From: Shewanella electrodiphila | GTDB taxonomy: Bacteria; Pseudomonadota; Gammaproteobacteria; Enterobacterales; Shewanellaceae | DNA length: 64,000 nucleotides | Reading direction: 5' to 3' | NCBI RefSeq assembly: GCF_023283985.1 | Contig: NZ_JAKIKU010000002.1 | Coordinates: forward strand, 248,001 to 312,000 | Shown here: positions 30,410 to 44,542 of the stretch, one piece after another | How the letters are laid out: every line of letters begins with the position of its first letter | Position numbering within the stretch: position 1 is the first letter of the stretch | The notes under the pieces: generated by a model | Database searches by the model: none | What the model saw: only the letters and a program-made list of their open reading frames with translations | What the model was told of the DNA's origin: nothing | Made by a program: the position numbers and the translations under genes

Positions 30410-33221
30410 CCGCTGATAACTGTGATATCACTTGATTTGCTGCTGATTCTACCTTAGTTAGCTCGTCAAGTAACTCTAGTATTTCCGGTTCTAGATCATC
30501 AAGGCTGATTTTTTTCTTCAGTGATGACTCTATCTCTTGGCAAAGCTTTTGGGTATTGGGAACGCCGCAGTAACAACTGGCGCCATGTAACTTGTGTACC
30601 GTTTGTATCATGAGTTGATGATCCGCATTTTTGATGGCGGTTTCGATGTCTATGATAGTGCTAGGTAATGAGTCCACAAGCATTTGCAGCATTTCAATTG
30701 CCAAGTCTGGTTTTTGATTGGTTTGAGCTAAGCATAGTTCCCAATTCAAGGTGTGCATATCAAAGTGGGTAAACTTAGGTTTATTGATCCAGCGATTAAT
30801 CACCCCCTTTAGCGCTGCTTCATCAATCGGTTTTGGCAAATAACCATCCATACCACTACCTAAAATCAATTCTCGTTCTTCCGCAATGGCGTGAGCTGTG
30901 ACCGCAATAATTGGCGTATTTCTATTTTGTGACTCTTGGCGAATATATTTGGTTGCAGTAATGCCATCGGTGCCAGGCATTTGAATGTCCATAAAGATGA
31001 CATCAAAGGATTGTTGTTTAGCGTATTTGACCGCATCATCACCGTTATTGACAGAAATGACATTAACGACAATTTCTTTTAGCAATGTGTCGATGAGTTT
31101 TAGGTTGGCAATGTTGTCATCAACAGCGAGCACGCTTAAATTCTTGCGCTCGAAAACAACCTCTTGGCTAACTTCTGTTAATAACGCCGTTTGGGTTGGC
31201 GGATGGATAAGCTGATTGGCTAAATCATAGTCACTGATTGGCATGCTCATCAAAATATCAGTATTAGGGCGTAATGCCTGATTGAGTATTTCTTGTTGTT
31301 CTATGCAGTCATGGAGCAAAACTAAGCAAGCCGTTTTTTCTCTCGCAATTTTTAAGAACTCGAGTAATTGTTCGTTATCATTAAAGCCATGACAACTAAT
31401 CAAAATATAGTCGTAGTGAATTTTGCTTGACGAAAGTGTTGACGCTAAATGGTTAACTTGACCTACAGAAGTTAAATGTAAGCCCCATGCCTCAAAGCGA
31501 CGATTGAACATATCTCGGGTCAATTCACGAGCTTCAAACAATAATAGCGTTTTATCACGAAGGGAGTCTAAATGAATCACTTCGCCAATATGGAATTGGC
31601 TTAGCTCTAGCGGTAGCATAAACCAGAAAGTGGACCCTTTGTTCGGTGTGGATGTAAATCCAATTTGACCGCCCATTTGGTTTATTAAGCGCTTGGTAAT
31701 GACGAGCCCAAGCCCAGTTCCGCCAAAGCGTCGTGAGATTGAAGAGTCAGCTTGACCAAATGCTTGGAATAAATATTCTTGCTGGCTTTCATCAATACCG
31801 ATGCCGGTATCTATGATTTCACAACGTAAGGTAATGTTTTCATCTTTTTGGCCAACAAGATGAATCTTTAACACCACACTACCTTGGTCGGTAAATTTAA
31901 TCGCGTTGCCGATTAAGTTTGTCATGATTTGGCCAACACGCATGGCATCACCACTGACACTTTCTGGTACGTTATCATCTATATCAATGACTAATTCGAT
32001 TTTTTTCTCTTGAGCGCTACCCGATACAATACTGACCGTCTCAGAAATGGTTTCTCTTAATGCAAATGGCATTTTCTCAAGCACCATTTTACCCGCTTCA
32101 AGTTTAGAGAAATCAAGAATGTCGTTAATGATACCGAGTAAGTTACTGGCACTGCGCTCAATGGTTTTGATGTAGTCAAGCTGACTTGAATGCAAAGGGG
32201 TTTTGATTAACTGCCTAGAGAAACCAATCACACCATTAAGCGGTGTGCGTAGTTCGTGAGACATGTTAGCTAAGAACTCTGATTTTATTCGACTGGCTTC
32301 TAATGCGCGTTTTTTAGCTAAGTCTAATTCAACGTTTTGAATTTCAATTTGTTCTAAGGTTTCACGTAAATCAGAAGTTGCTTGATCGATATTTTGCTGC
32401 ATTTCATCATGATATTCAGATAAGGAGCTCGCCATGGCATTGATACCACGTTTCAATAAATCAAGCTCGCCAATAAGCTGGCCATCTAATCGAGTATCCA
32501 GTTTGCCTTCGCGAATTTTAGCCACCACTCGTACCATTTCAGTAATAGGGTAGTTAACGTGTTTTACTAATCTAAACGTGAAAAATAAGTTCAACTGCAC
32601 ACCAATCAAAACGATGACAAATGCCGCTATCGCAGCGCGGTGCTGCTCGAGTAAGGCGTTTTCCTTATTCAACAATATCGAGATATAACCCAAGATCTGC
32701 TGACCTTCAGCATTAGTTATCGTAGGGGGTACGTTTTTTGCTGGAGAAGCTGTAGCGATATAATTGGTATTTTGTTGATTGATGCCAGTATGGGAAATAA
32801 TGGGTACACGGATCACCATAGTGTCATCAATGGTTTCGTACTGACTAGCAATCAGTGATTCAAGCGCTCTGGTATAGCGCATACTTTCAAAATCTTTGTG
32901 ATAATGGGAGGTGACGAATAATTGGTTATCATTGTCAAAAATCGCAATTGAATGAATTAAAGATGAGTTACTCAGCTGCGATGCTGCCAGTAATCGTTTG
33001 CTGGCTTCTCTGTCTTCAGTCGCTAAGCCAAACTCACTGGCAATGGCCAAAGGTTCGACAATACTTCGACCTTGGGCTATTAAGGTTTCTTCAAGTTCAT
33101 AAAAACGGTTTATGGTGAAGTAACTTCCAAGTAGAATACCCACCATAACAGTAGGCGCTAACGCAAGTACGAGCACCCAAGAACGGAGGCTGTATTTGGT
33201 CATGTTGTTAGCAGTATTCAT
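30393..33221 (-). CDS. barA: BarA, hybrid sensor histidine kinase
   Basis: This 942-residue hybrid kinase has two membrane helices (about 14-35 and 195-216) around a periplasmic sensor. A HAMP domain spans about 217-270. HisKA follows with ANMSHELRTPLNG (His322), then HATPase (GIGIDESQQEYLFQAF, GGTGLGL). A receiver domain has VDDNIANLKL and phospho-Asp in IFMDIQMPG. A C-terminal Hpt domain has VHKLHGASCYCG. BarA phosphorylates UvrY, which drives Csr-titrating small RNAs. UvrY is not in this window, but CsrA is at 60.3 kb. An ATG at 33203 (MTKYSLR) aligns with the E. coli start and is an alternative. Divergent from rlmD as in E. coli. Confidence 0.94.
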   Translation of the reverse strand: MNTANNMTKYSLRSWVLVLALAPTVMVGILLGSYFTINRFYELEETLIAQGRSIVEPLAIASEFGLATEDREASKRLLAASQLSNSSLIHSIAIFDNDNQLFVTSHYHKDFESMRYTRALESLIASQYETIDDTMVIRVPIISHTGINQQNTNYIATASPAKNVPPTITNAEGQQILGYISILLNKENALLEQHRAAIAAFVIVLIGVQLNLFFTFRLVKHVNYPITEMVRVVAKIREGKLDTRLDGQLIGELDLLKRGINAMASSLSEYHDEMQQNIDQATSDLRETLEQIEIQNVELDLAKKRALEASRIKSEFLANMSHELRTPLNGVIGFSRQLIKTPLHSSQLDYIKTIERSASNLLGIINDILDFSKLEAGKMVLEKMPFALRETISETVSIVSGSAQEKKIELVIDIDDNVPESVSGDAMRVGQIMTNLIGNAIKFTDQGSVVLKIHLVGQKDENITLRCEIIDTGIGIDESQQEYLFQAFGQADSSISRRFGGTGLGLVITKRLINQMGGQIGFTSTPNKGSTFWFMLPLELSQFHIGEVIHLDSLRDKTLLLFEARELTRDMFNRRFEAWGLHLTSVGQVNHLASTLSSSKIHYDYILISCHGFNDNEQLLEFLKIAREKTACLVLLHDCIEQQEILNQALRPNTDILMSMPISDYDLANQLIHPPTQTALLTEVSQEVVFERKNLSVLAVDDNIANLKLIDTLLKEIVVNVISVNNGDDAVKYAKQQSFDVIFMDIQMPGTDGITATKYIRQESQNRNTPIIAVTAHAIAEERELILGSGMDGYLPKPIDEAALKGVINRWINKPKFTHFDMHTLNWELCLAQTNQKPDLAIEMLQMLVDSLPSTIIDIETAIKNADHQLMIQTVHKLHGASCYCGVPNTQKLCQEIESSLKKKISLDDLEPEILELLDELTKVESAANQVISQLSADVPNE

Positions 33222-33322
33222 CGTGAAGTTATTATTCCTAAAGACTTTTATTCATTATGTTGTCTAGATTGCCAGAAATACAGCACTCTTGACTAGTGAT
33301 TTATTCAAAACCAGAGGCCAAA

Positions 33323-34705
33323 ATGGCGCAATTTTTTAAAGCAAAACCAAACAAGACTAAGCAGTTATCAGCAAAGTTGAGTTTAACGGTAACACAACTC
33401 GATCACCTCGGTGCAGGTATTGCACAACATAACGGGAAAGTCGTGTTTGTACCGGGTGCGCTTCCTGGTGAAACAGTGACAGCTCAATTGACTGAGCAAA
33501 AGAAAAAATATGCCAAGGCCAAATTATTTAAGGTTGATAAACCTGCACCTCATCGCGTAAACGCTCAATGCCCACATTATCAGCAATGTGGAGGCTGTGA
33601 TTTACAGCATATGGACATAGAAGCACAGCGTGACCATAAACAATTAGCGTTAACCAATTTAATGAGTAAATTGGCCATTAATGTCGATTCAACGATGGTA
33701 GCTGACGCCGTCATCGGTGAAGAGTGGCATTATCGACGTCGTGCTCGCTTAGCGACATTATTTGATAAAAAAACAAAGACGTTACAACTAGGGTTTCGGG
33801 CTGCTAATAGCAGTGACATTGTTCAAATTAAGCAGTGTGACGTACTTGCTAAGCCTCTATCAGCATTAATTACACCGTTTACAGAACTGCTCAATCAATT
33901 ACAGGCTAAAACGACCTTAGGCCATTTAGAACTCACAGAAGCTGAGAACGGTTTGTTTGCTGTATTGCGCATAACTAAAGCATTAAAACCCGCTGATGAG
34001 CAATTACTGATTGATTTCGCCGCATCGCATAACATGAACTTGCTTGTGCAAGATAATGATAGTCAAGTTCATGGGTTATATTCAGTGCCGTCAAATACTG
34101 CTTCAGATGATACAGCATCAGACCAAGCAGGAATTGAGTTGCCGCAATACAGTTTAGCTGATGGGCAAGTGGATTGCCGCTTTAGCCCAGGTAATTTTGT
34201 TCAGGTTAATGCTGATATTAATCAACGAATGGTTGCGCAAGCTATTGAATGGCTAGCCCCCCAAGCGAATGAGCGTATTTTAGATTTATTTTGTGGTGTT
34301 GGTAACTTTAGTTTGCCACTGGCTACCAAAGCTGCAGATGTTATTGGTGTTGAAGGCGTACCTGAAATGGTGGCTCAAGCAAAACAAAATGCACTGGATA
34401 ATAATTTAACCAATTTAAGTTTCTTTCATGCCGATTTGAGCGCTGATTTATCAGAAGCATCATGGCTTGGACGTATCGATAAGTTACTGCTTGATCCTGC
34501 CAGAGCAGGGGCATATGAAAGTTTACAATGGCTTTCTAAAATGAAGCCTAAGAAGGTCGTTTATGTGTCGTGTAATCCAGCAAGTTTAGCCAGAGACAGT
34601 CAAGTATTGATAGAACAAGGCTATAAACTAAAACAATTGATGATGCTCGATATGTTTCCTCAAACACATCATATTGAAGCCATGGCCTTGTTCGAAATAA
34701 AGTGA
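33323..34705 (+). CDS. rlmD: RlmD, 23S rRNA (uracil1939-C5) methyltransferase
   Basis: ATG 33323 ([11 protein letters not shown]) is preferred: it follows AGAGG and matches the family start, whereas upstream codons are untypical. The protein has about 460 residues. An N-terminal TRAM domain (about 20-80) is followed by the 4Fe-4S binding cluster [14 protein letters not shown]. The SAM site is [14 protein letters not shown], and the catalytic cysteine lies in [13 protein letters not shown]. It methylates U1939 of 23S rRNA. It begins the conserved block rlmD-relA-mazG-pyrG-eno. Confidence 0.95.
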   Translation: MAQFFKAKPNKTKQLSAKLSLTVTQLDHLGAGIAQHNGKVVFVPGALPGETVTAQLTEQKKKYAKAKLFKVDKPAPHRVNAQCPHYQQCGGCDLQHMDIEAQRDHKQLALTNLMSKLAINVDSTMVADAVIGEEWHYRRRARLATLFDKKTKTLQLGFRAANSSDIVQIKQCDVLAKPLSALITPFTELLNQLQAKTTLGHLELTEAENGLFAVLRITKALKPADEQLLIDFAASHNMNLLVQDNDSQVHGLYSVPSNTASDDTASDQAGIELPQYSLADGQVDCRFSPGNFVQVNADINQRMVAQAIEWLAPQANERILDLFCGVGNFSLPLATKAADVIGVEGVPEMVAQAKQNALDNNLTNLSFFHADLSADLSEASWLGRIDKLLLDPARAGAYESLQWLSKMKPKKVVYVSCNPASLARDSQVLIEQGYKLKQLMMLDMFPQTHHIEAMALFEIK

Positions 34706-35007
34706 ATCATCGCTTAGGTGTACTATGTGTTGCCTGTAGAACATTCGTTAGTAACTTGATGCTTTATTATTGATATCTGATATACGCTAATCTTGTTTTA
34801 ACTAGAAAACGATGAAACATTGTACTGATATCGGTTTTTTAAGTAAGAATTTGTAAAATGATTAATAATAATTTGACATAGATTACTGAACATTCAAGAT
34901 GATTCTTTTGTAATAATGTAGAGCGCATCTGCAATAACCAGTTTATTGAACTTTTAAGCTGGTTTGTTAGTACTGGTAGCAATTAGGTACCAATAAGGAA
35001 GTTAATT
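34706..35007. other. Noncoding relA upstream region
   Basis: About 300 AT-rich bases hold no gene. They should contain the relA promoter(s). I saw no convincing operator or terminator. Confidence 0.4.
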
Positions 35008-37215
35008 ATGGTCTCAGTTCGAGAAGCACATTTTAATTCAGCCGATTTCAATATCGACGAATGGGTGACGCGTTATATTGATAATGCCGAGGAAGCCCAA
35101 ATGTTGCTGGATCTTATTAAACAGTTAGATGCGCTGCCAACTCCTTCACCTGATGTACATCGCGGTTTATTAGATCGTGCTCGCGAAATGGTCGAAATCC
35201 TTGCGCCTTTAAACATGGACATCGAAACGCTCCAAGCCTCTTTGTTATTCATCGTGCATGATGAAGGCATTTTGTCGATTGAAGATATTGAAGAAAAATT
35301 CGGTAAAAATTTAAGTAAGCTTGTCGCCAGTGTGGTGACAATGGAAGCGATTGGGGCATTAAAAGTCAGCCAAGATTCTCGTACTGCAGAGCCGCAAATA
35401 GACAATATCCGAAAAATGCTTTTGGCAATGGTAGAGGATGTTCGTGCAGTAGTGATAAAACTTGCTGAGCGTTTGCGTTTACTTCGAGAAATTAAAAATG
35501 TCGATGAAGAAACGCGTGTGCTTGTAGCCCGTGAAGTCGCAGATATTTATGCGCCATTGGCAAACCGATTGGGTATAGGTCAACTTAAATGGGAGTTAGA
35601 AGATATCTCATTTCGATACCTTCACCCCGTTGTCTATAAAGATATTGCGAAACAACTCGACGGTAAGCGTGTCGACAGAGAAGTATTTGTCGATAAATTT
35701 GTGACCCAGTTACAAGAGCGATTAGATGCTGATCAGATCCGAGCTAAGGTCTATGGCCGTCCAAAGCATATCTACAGTATCTGGCGCAAAATGAAAGGCA
35801 AAGATCTTAAGTTCGATGAACTGTTTGATGTACGTGCAGTGCGTATTGTCACAGACCGACTTCAGGATTGTTATGGCGCATTAGGTGTCGTTCATACGCT
35901 TTGGCATCATATCCCACGTGAATTTGATGACTATGTGGCTAATCCTAAACCCAATGGTTACCAGTCAATTCATACCGTCGTCGTAGGCCCTGAAGGTAAA
36001 ACGGTCGAAATCCAAATCCGTACCGAAGCCATGCACCAAGATGCTGAACTTGGCGTTGCAGCGCACTGGAAGTATAAAGAAGGCACTGCTGGTGGTAAGC
36101 AAAGTGGCTATGAAGAGAAAATTAACTGGCTACGTAAAATTTTACTCTGGCAAGAAGATGTTGCTGAAACCGGTAATTTGGTCGAAGAAGTACGTAGTCA
36201 GGTTTTTGAGGACCGAGCATATGTTTTTACCCCTAATGGCGAAGTGGTTGATTTACCGCTAGGGTCAACGGTGCTTGATTTTGCTTATTATATTCATTCA
36301 CATGTGGGGCATAAGTGCATTGGCGCTAAAGTGGATGGTCGTATCGTGCCGTTTACTTATCAAGTCGAAACGGGTGAACGCATTGAAATTATTACCTCAA
36401 AGCACCCTAACCCAAAACGTGATTGGTTAAACCCTAATTTAGGCTACATTAAGTCGTCGCGTTCTCGCTCTAAAATCCAACATTGGTTCAAGCAACAAGA
36501 TCGCGATAAAAATATGGTTGCAGGTAAAGAATTACTTGAAGCTGAATTGACGCGAGTATCGTTAAAAATTAAAGATGCTCAAGTCGCGGTCGAACGATTT
36601 AACATGAACAGTATGGATGACATGTTAGCAGCGATTGGCGGTGGCGATTTACGTCTTAATCAAGTGGTTAACTTTATTGAAACCAGCTTGCGTAAAGAGC
36701 CAAATTCAGAGCAAGAAATTGTTGAAGAAATCATTAAACGCTCGCATACCAGAGCGCCTCGTAAAGGTAAGGGGCAAGTTGAAGTGAATGGTGTGGGTAA
36801 TCTACTCAGCCATATTGCCAGTTGTTGTAAACCGGTTCCTGGTGATGAAATCTTCGGCTATATAACAATGGGACGCGGCGTGTCGGTTCACCGCAGTGAT
36901 TGCGCACAAGTGAAAGAGTTAATGCGCGCTCATCCAGAAAGAAGTGTTGAAGTGGTGTGGGGCGAGAATTACTCTGGTGGTTACCGGATTAAAGTGCAAG
37001 TCAGTGCCCATGACAGAAGCGGTTTATTGCGTGATGTGACTACCGTGTTGGCAGCAGAAAAGTCGAATGTGATGGCGATGAGCTCTACATCTGATGAAAA
37101 GAATCAAACAGCAGCGGTAGATCTGGAGCTTGAACTTTATAATCTCGATGGCTTGTCCCGTATATTAGTTAAACTTGGCCAAATTGAAGGCGTAATAGAA
37201 GCAAGACGTCTATAA
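35008..37215 (+). CDS. relA: RelA, (p)ppGpp synthetase I
   Basis: The 735-residue protein follows AAGGAAG. The N-terminal hydrolase-like domain is degenerate: it keeps an HD pair (FIVHDEG) but lacks the following ED dyad of SpoT-type hydrolases. The synthetase domain (about 230-345) has YGRPKHIYSIWRKM and PNGYQSIHTVV. A TGS domain (YVFTPNGEVVDLPLGSTVLD) lies at about 405-465. The Cys-rich region SCCKPVPGDEIFGY is followed by an ACT domain (about 655-735). It binds stalled ribosomes with uncharged tRNA and makes (p)ppGpp. Position before mazG is as in E. coli. Confidence 0.96.
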   Translation: MVSVREAHFNSADFNIDEWVTRYIDNAEEAQMLLDLIKQLDALPTPSPDVHRGLLDRAREMVEILAPLNMDIETLQASLLFIVHDEGILSIEDIEEKFGKNLSKLVASVVTMEAIGALKVSQDSRTAEPQIDNIRKMLLAMVEDVRAVVIKLAERLRLLREIKNVDEETRVLVAREVADIYAPLANRLGIGQLKWELEDISFRYLHPVVYKDIAKQLDGKRVDREVFVDKFVTQLQERLDADQIRAKVYGRPKHIYSIWRKMKGKDLKFDELFDVRAVRIVTDRLQDCYGALGVVHTLWHHIPREFDDYVANPKPNGYQSIHTVVVGPEGKTVEIQIRTEAMHQDAELGVAAHWKYKEGTAGGKQSGYEEKINWLRKILLWQEDVAETGNLVEEVRSQVFEDRAYVFTPNGEVVDLPLGSTVLDFAYYIHSHVGHKCIGAKVDGRIVPFTYQVETGERIEIITSKHPNPKRDWLNPNLGYIKSSRSRSKIQHWFKQQDRDKNMVAGKELLEAELTRVSLKIKDAQVAVERFNMNSMDDMLAAIGGGDLRLNQVVNFIETSLRKEPNSEQEIVEEIIKRSHTRAPRKGKGQVEVNGVGNLLSHIASCCKPVPGDEIFGYITMGRGVSVHRSDCAQVKELMRAHPERSVEVVWGENYSGGYRIKVQVSAHDRSGLLRDVTTVLAAEKSNVMAMSSTSDEKNQTAAVDLELELYNLDGLSRILVKLGQIEGVIEARRL

Positions 37216-37249
37216 AGATTAAAGCTTGTAATAAGCTCGTTGTTAATTG

Positions 37250-37284
37250 AGGTGGTAAATCATTAGGTTTACCACCTTTTTGTT
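37250..37284 (+). terminator. Terminator after relA
   Basis: A 10-bp stem, AGGTGGTAAA / TTTACCACCT, with an 8-base loop is followed by TTTTTGTTT. It lies 33 bases before mazG, which may therefore need its own promoter or read-through. Confidence 0.88.
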
Positions 37285-37314
37285 TAATCCCGCTCATTAA
37301 TTGGATATTTCCCC

Positions 37315-38145
37315 ATGCCAAAAGGCCAATCGAAAACTGACAATATTATCCAACCGCTTTTAACCATCATGGAAAAGCTGCGAGATCCTGAAACTGGTTG
37401 CCCATGGGACAAGCAGCAAAACTTTAAGACGATAGTGCCTTTTACCCTCGAAGAAGCATATGAAGTTGCAGATGCAATCGAACAAGCTGACTTTGACTCC
37501 TTACCTGATGAATTAGGTGACTTGTTATTTCAAGTGGTGTTTTATTGTCAGTTAGCGAAAGAGCAGGGCATGTTTGACTTTTCAACCGTGGTCGAGAAGA
37601 TTTGTGACAAGCTGACGAGGCGACACCCTCATGTGTTTCCTACTGATTCTGCTCTTGTAAGTGCTGAAAAGGTTAAACAATCTTGGGATGCGATAAAGCA
37701 GTCTGAGCGAGAGCAAAAACAGCAGTTTTCATTATTGGCTGATATTCCTGTCACTCTACCCGCAATGAACCGCGCAATTAAGATCCAAAAAAGGGTCGCC
37801 AAGGTCGGGTTTGATTGGCCTGATTTAGCGCCTGTGGTGGCGAAAGTGCACGAAGAAATAGATGAGGTGATGGAAGAAGCAAAGCACCTTAATACTGAGC
37901 CAGAAAAGTACCACGAGCGAGTGGTTGATGAAATGGGCGACTTGTTATTTGCCGTTGCAAACATGGCAAGGCATTTAGGCGTAGAGCCAGAACAAGCCTT
38001 AAGACAAGCTAATCAAAAATTTGAACGACGTTTTCGAGGCGTAGAAGTGTGTGCCGAGCAAAGTGGTAAATCAATCGATGAACATTCTTTAGAAGAGCTA
38101 GATGCATACTGGGAGAAGGTTAAACAGCAGGAAAAAGCAAAATAA
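37315..38145 (+). CDS. mazG: MazG, nucleoside triphosphate pyrophosphohydrolase
   Basis: The 276-residue protein has tandem MazG domains. The first carries CPWDKQQNFKTIVPFTLEEA and DELGDLLFQVVF. The second carries EEIDEVMEEA and VVDEMGDLLFAVANMARHLG. The EExxE...ExxD metal sites are complete in both. It hydrolyses NTPs and dNTPs, and in E. coli it moderates the ppGpp response; its place after relA fits. No toxin-antitoxin mazEF pair is present next to it. Confidence 0.95.
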   Translation: MPKGQSKTDNIIQPLLTIMEKLRDPETGCPWDKQQNFKTIVPFTLEEAYEVADAIEQADFDSLPDELGDLLFQVVFYCQLAKEQGMFDFSTVVEKICDKLTRRHPHVFPTDSALVSAEKVKQSWDAIKQSEREQKQQFSLLADIPVTLPAMNRAIKIQKRVAKVGFDWPDLAPVVAKVHEEIDEVMEEAKHLNTEPEKYHERVVDEMGDLLFAVANMARHLGVEPEQALRQANQKFERRFRGVEVCAEQSGKSIDEHSLEELDAYWEKVKQQEKAK

Positions 38146-38321
38146 CTTTTGCAAAGTAAAGCTGATGCTAATGGTGACTTCATTGTTAGTTGGTTTAATC
38201 GCATTGTAGCGATAACTGCGGTTATGTTATTAATCTAAAAATCGCATTGAATGAAGCTGTTGGCTAATTAAACGTTATTAACGCAATTTTATGAGTTTAT
38301 TGTTTGTTGTTATCGGGCTAA

Positions 38322-40034
<1,713 letters not shown>

Positions 40035-40040
40035 ATAACG

Positions 40041-40076
40041 AAAGCCATTGATGACTCCATCAATGGCTTTTTTTTC
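40041..40076 (+). terminator. Terminator after pyrG
   Basis: A perfect 13-bp stem, AAAGCCATTGATG / CATCAATGGCTTT, with a 4-base loop and a run of T residues begins a few bases after the pyrG stop. eno must therefore have its own promoter in 40080-40260. Confidence 0.93.
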
Positions 40077-40240
40077 ATGGCAGATTCCAACTTGGTACTT
40101 TGATAGTTGAAGCATCAAGATAATAGGTCTATGCTATGCATCGAATTGACAGTTAATTACCAAACTGAAAGTGAAATACCAATAATCAATCTTCAATATT
40201 AAGAATGTTGCTGATTAATGGTATTGATTTTCTATTTTAA

Positions 40241-41569
<1,329 letters not shown>

Positions 41570-41586
41570 TCTTTACTAAATCTTAA

Positions 41587-41614
41587 AAAGGCCACCACTA
41601 GGTGGCCTTTTTTG
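41587..41614 (+). terminator. Terminator after eno
   Basis: A 10-bp stem, AAAGGCCACC / GGTGGCCTTT, with loop ACTA and trailing T residues. Confidence 0.92.
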
Positions 41615-41663
41615 TTGTACTATAGCGTTACTATTACTAATAATTATCGCTGATAACCGATTT

Positions 41664-41966
41664 ATGAAACGACTTTTACTATTACTGATTATCTTAGTAG
41701 GCTTGTTGCAGTATCGACTTTGGTTAGGCGAGAACAATCTTTCCCAGTATATGAATCTGCAAAAGCAGATTGCCAGTCAGCAAGAAAGCAACGATAAACT
41801 CATCGCCCGTAACCAAGTGCTTAAAGCCGAAATTATCGATCTAAAAAGTGGCACCGAAGCCATTGAAGAGCGTGCTCGTAACGAGCTGGGTATGGTCAAA
41901 GAAGGTGAGACTTTTTATCGCGTTGTTGGAAATAACCCTCGTAATAATTCAACTTTCGGTCAGTAA
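41664..41966 (+). CDS. ftsB: Cell division protein FtsB
   Basis: This 100-residue protein has an N-terminal membrane helix (residues 3-20) and a coiled coil (about 28-68), then [15 protein letters not shown], the C-terminal FtsB/DivIC signature. FtsB joins FtsL and FtsQ in the divisome and helps activate septal peptidoglycan synthesis. It is placed 5 bases before ispD, the usual arrangement. Confidence 0.93.
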   Translation: MKRLLLLLIILVGLLQYRLWLGENNLSQYMNLQKQIASQQESNDKLIARNQVLKAEIIDLKSGTEAIEERARNELGMVKEGETFYRVVGNNPRNNSTFGQ

Positions 41967-41971
41967 TTTAT

Positions 41972-42706
41972 ATGAATTCTGCAAAGCAATCAGTTGTAGC
42001 AATTGTACCTGCTGCAGGTATTGGCGCCAGGATGGGCGCATCTATTCCCAAACAATATTTAATGCTCGGTGAACAAACTATTTTAGCCCACACGTTAGAC
42101 AGTTTAATTTCGCATCCAAATATCAGTAAAGTCATTGTAGCACTGCATCCCGAAGACGAGTTTTTTGCCAACCTTAGCCAAGCTAATCATGCGAAAGTCA
42201 TGACCGTGATTGGTGGTAATGAACGTGCTGATTCTGTTCTTGCAGCCTTAAACGAACTAAGCGTTAATCAAGTAAATGCAACGGGTGATACATGGGCGTT
42301 AGTGCATGACGCAGCAAGACCTTGCCTGACTCAAACTGATATCGATAAGCTTCTACAGTCTCGCGATCATCACCCTCAAGGTGCAATATTGGCCATGCCA
42401 GTTCGAGATACGATGAAAAGAAGTATCGTTGCTAAAGAGGCCAACTCAGCTCAAGTTGCAGAAACTGTGTGTCGAGACAACCTATGGCATGCCTTAACAC
42501 CACAGTTATTTCCTTGTCAGCAACTTAAGAACAACCTAGCTGCAGCACTTGAGCAAGGTGTACAAATCACTGATGAAGCCAGTGCTATGGAGTGGGCGGG
42601 TGTAAATCCTGGGTTAGTATCAGGTAGAGCTGATAATATAAAGGTTACACATCCTGACGATTTACAATTGGCAAAGTTGTTTTTAGCCAACATTCAGTCG
42701 GTTTGA
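41972..42706 (+). CDS. ispD: IspD, 2-C-methyl-D-erythritol 4-phosphate cytidylyltransferase
   Basis: The 244-residue protein has the nucleotidyltransferase start VPAAGIGARMGASIPKQYL, WALVHDAARPCL, and the family C-terminal stretch TDEASAMEW followed by NIKVTHPDDL. It makes CDP-methylerythritol in the non-mevalonate isoprenoid pathway. It is cotranscribed with ftsB upstream and ispF downstream. Confidence 0.96.
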   Translation: MNSAKQSVVAIVPAAGIGARMGASIPKQYLMLGEQTILAHTLDSLISHPNISKVIVALHPEDEFFANLSQANHAKVMTVIGGNERADSVLAALNELSVNQVNATGDTWALVHDAARPCLTQTDIDKLLQSRDHHPQGAILAMPVRDTMKRSIVAKEANSAQVAETVCRDNLWHALTPQLFPCQQLKNNLAAALEQGVQITDEASAMEWAGVNPGLVSGRADNIKVTHPDDLQLAKLFLANIQSV

Positions 42707-42787
42707 ATAGGCTGAGTTAATTAATAATAGTTAATTCATAAAAATATTGTGCAATAACAGTCATATAATAAACGGTAATCTAAGATA

Positions 42788-43270
42788 ATGAATATTCGAA
42801 TTGGCCATGGGTTTGACGTACATAAGTTTGGTGGTGATAAGCCACTGATTCTTGGCGGCGTTACAGTTCCGTATGAGACAGGCTTAATAGCCCACTCTGA
42901 TGGTGATGTTGTTTTGCACGCTATTTCAGATGCGATTCTCGGTGCCATGGCAATGGGGGATATTGGTAAGCATTTCCCTGATACCGATGCGGAATTTGCA
43001 GGAGCTGATAGCCGTGTATTACTAAGGCATTGTTTTAATCTAGCCAAACAGAAACAGTTTGTTATTGGTAATCTCGACGTCACTATTATTGCCCAAGCAC
43101 CGAAAATGTTACCGCATATTCAAGCGATAAGAATGTGTTTAGCAGAAGATTTAGAAACCGATATTGAAAATATTAACGTTAAAGCCACGACTACAGAAAA
43201 GTTAGGATTTACAGGCCGTAAAGAAGGCATAGCGGTTGAGTCTGTCGTCTTAATGAATAAACTGGTATAA
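42788..43270 (+). CDS. ispF: IspF, 2-C-methyl-D-erythritol 2,4-cyclodiphosphate synthase
   Basis: The 160-residue protein has [20 protein letters not shown] with the zinc ligands [21 protein letters not shown], and the C-terminal [20 protein letters not shown]. It forms trimers that cyclise the CDP-methylerythritol phosphate intermediate. The gap from ispD is 81 bases, wider than usual, but no terminator was seen there. Confidence 0.97.
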   Translation: MNIRIGHGFDVHKFGGDKPLILGGVTVPYETGLIAHSDGDVVLHAISDAILGAMAMGDIGKHFPDTDAEFAGADSRVLLRHCFNLAKQKQFVIGNLDVTIIAQAPKMLPHIQAIRMCLAEDLETDIENINVKATTTEKLGFTGRKEGIAVESVVLMNKLV

Positions 43271-43378
43271 ACCTGCCCGTTAAGATTTACCTTTTAAACT
43301 TTTATCTGTGTAAGTTAGCCATTTGCTTGATGAGTTAGCCGCTTACTATAAATTGATTTCATACTTTGAGAATAAAAC

Positions 43379-44542
43379 ATGAGTTCGTTACATTACCTTT
43401 TTGATAAACCCACCTGCACTGCAGATTTACGCACTTTTAATAGTGATTTTATCGTGAAGGAAATGCTGCCTTTTAGCCCAACAGGCGAAGGTGAGCATCA
43501 TATGATCCATGTTCGCAAAGAAGGCCTGAATACAAATCAGGTCGCTGAAATTCTAGCAAAGTTTGCCAAAGTGCATCAAAAAGAAGTGACTTATGCAGGT
43601 CAAAAAGACAGAAATGCAGTGACTGAGCAGTGGTTTGGTGTGCGCATACCAGGTAAAGAAACCCCAGATTGGCAATCATTATCAACGCCTGTTGATGAAG
43701 TTTCTGTTGGGAATGTCAATGATGAAACTCATCAGAATCAAACTCGATTGACGATTCTGTCTAGTCAGCGACACAGTAAAAAATTACGCATCGGTGCATT
43801 ATTAGGTAATCGCTTTGAGCTGACATTACGTAATGTGTCAGATAAAGATGCCCTTGAAAAGCGCATTCAACAAGTCATGGAAACTGGCGTTCCTAATTAC
43901 TTTGGTGAACAACGTTTTGGCCATCAAGGTAAAAACTTAATCTTTGGTCAACAAATGCTGGCTGGTAAAAAAGTGAAGGATCGCAAAAAGCGTAGTATAT
44001 ATTTATCGGCTGTAAGATCGAATGTATTTAATCAGGTAGTTTCTTATCGATTACACCATCACAGTGTTGCGCCCCTTACGGGAGATTGCGTTATGCTTGC
44101 AGGTAGTAAAAGCTTTTTTGTGGCTGAAAAGTGGGATCCAGCAACGTTAAAGCGTTTGTCTGATAATGATATTCAATTATCTGCGCCATTGTGGGGACGA
44201 GGCTCGGTACTTCCTCAAGCTGATGCAGCGTTAGTAGAACAAACTGCATTAGCAGAGCTAACCCAAGATTTAACCGGTCTTGAACAGGCAGGTCTAGAAC
44301 AGGAACGCCGCCCATTATTACTTAAGCCACAAGCAATGAAGTATCGATTTGAACAGGACAGTTTAGTTATCGAATTTATTTTACCTGCAGGAAGTTACGC
44401 GACATCCGTTCTTCGCGAGTTACTGGATTATCAAGATGTGCAAGAAGTGCAACGTAAACAGATGGTTGCTGAGCAAAATGCACTGATACAGCAACAAAAA
44501 CTTGCCGAAGCTACAGCAACGAACCAAGAGTCTAACTCGTGA
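43379..44542 (+). CDS. truD: TruD, tRNA pseudouridine-13 synthase
   Basis: The 387-residue protein is the usual TruD size, with a slightly long Gln-rich C-terminal tail. The catalytic Asp lies in [19 protein letters not shown]. The family motif [12 protein letters not shown] is near residue 175, followed by the TRUD insertion domain. It modifies U13 in tRNA-Glu and some mRNAs. Its stop overlaps the surE GTG by 4 bases. Confidence 0.95.
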   Translation: MSSLHYLFDKPTCTADLRTFNSDFIVKEMLPFSPTGEGEHHMIHVRKEGLNTNQVAEILAKFAKVHQKEVTYAGQKDRNAVTEQWFGVRIPGKETPDWQSLSTPVDEVSVGNVNDETHQNQTRLTILSSQRHSKKLRIGALLGNRFELTLRNVSDKDALEKRIQQVMETGVPNYFGEQRFGHQGKNLIFGQQMLAGKKVKDRKKRSIYLSAVRSNVFNQVVSYRLHHHSVAPLTGDCVMLAGSKSFFVAEKWDPATLKRLSDNDIQLSAPLWGRGSVLPQADAALVEQTALAELTQDLTGLEQAGLEQERRPLLLKPQAMKYRFEQDSLVIEFILPAGSYATSVLRELLDYQDVQEVQRKQMVAEQNALIQQQKLAEATATNQESNS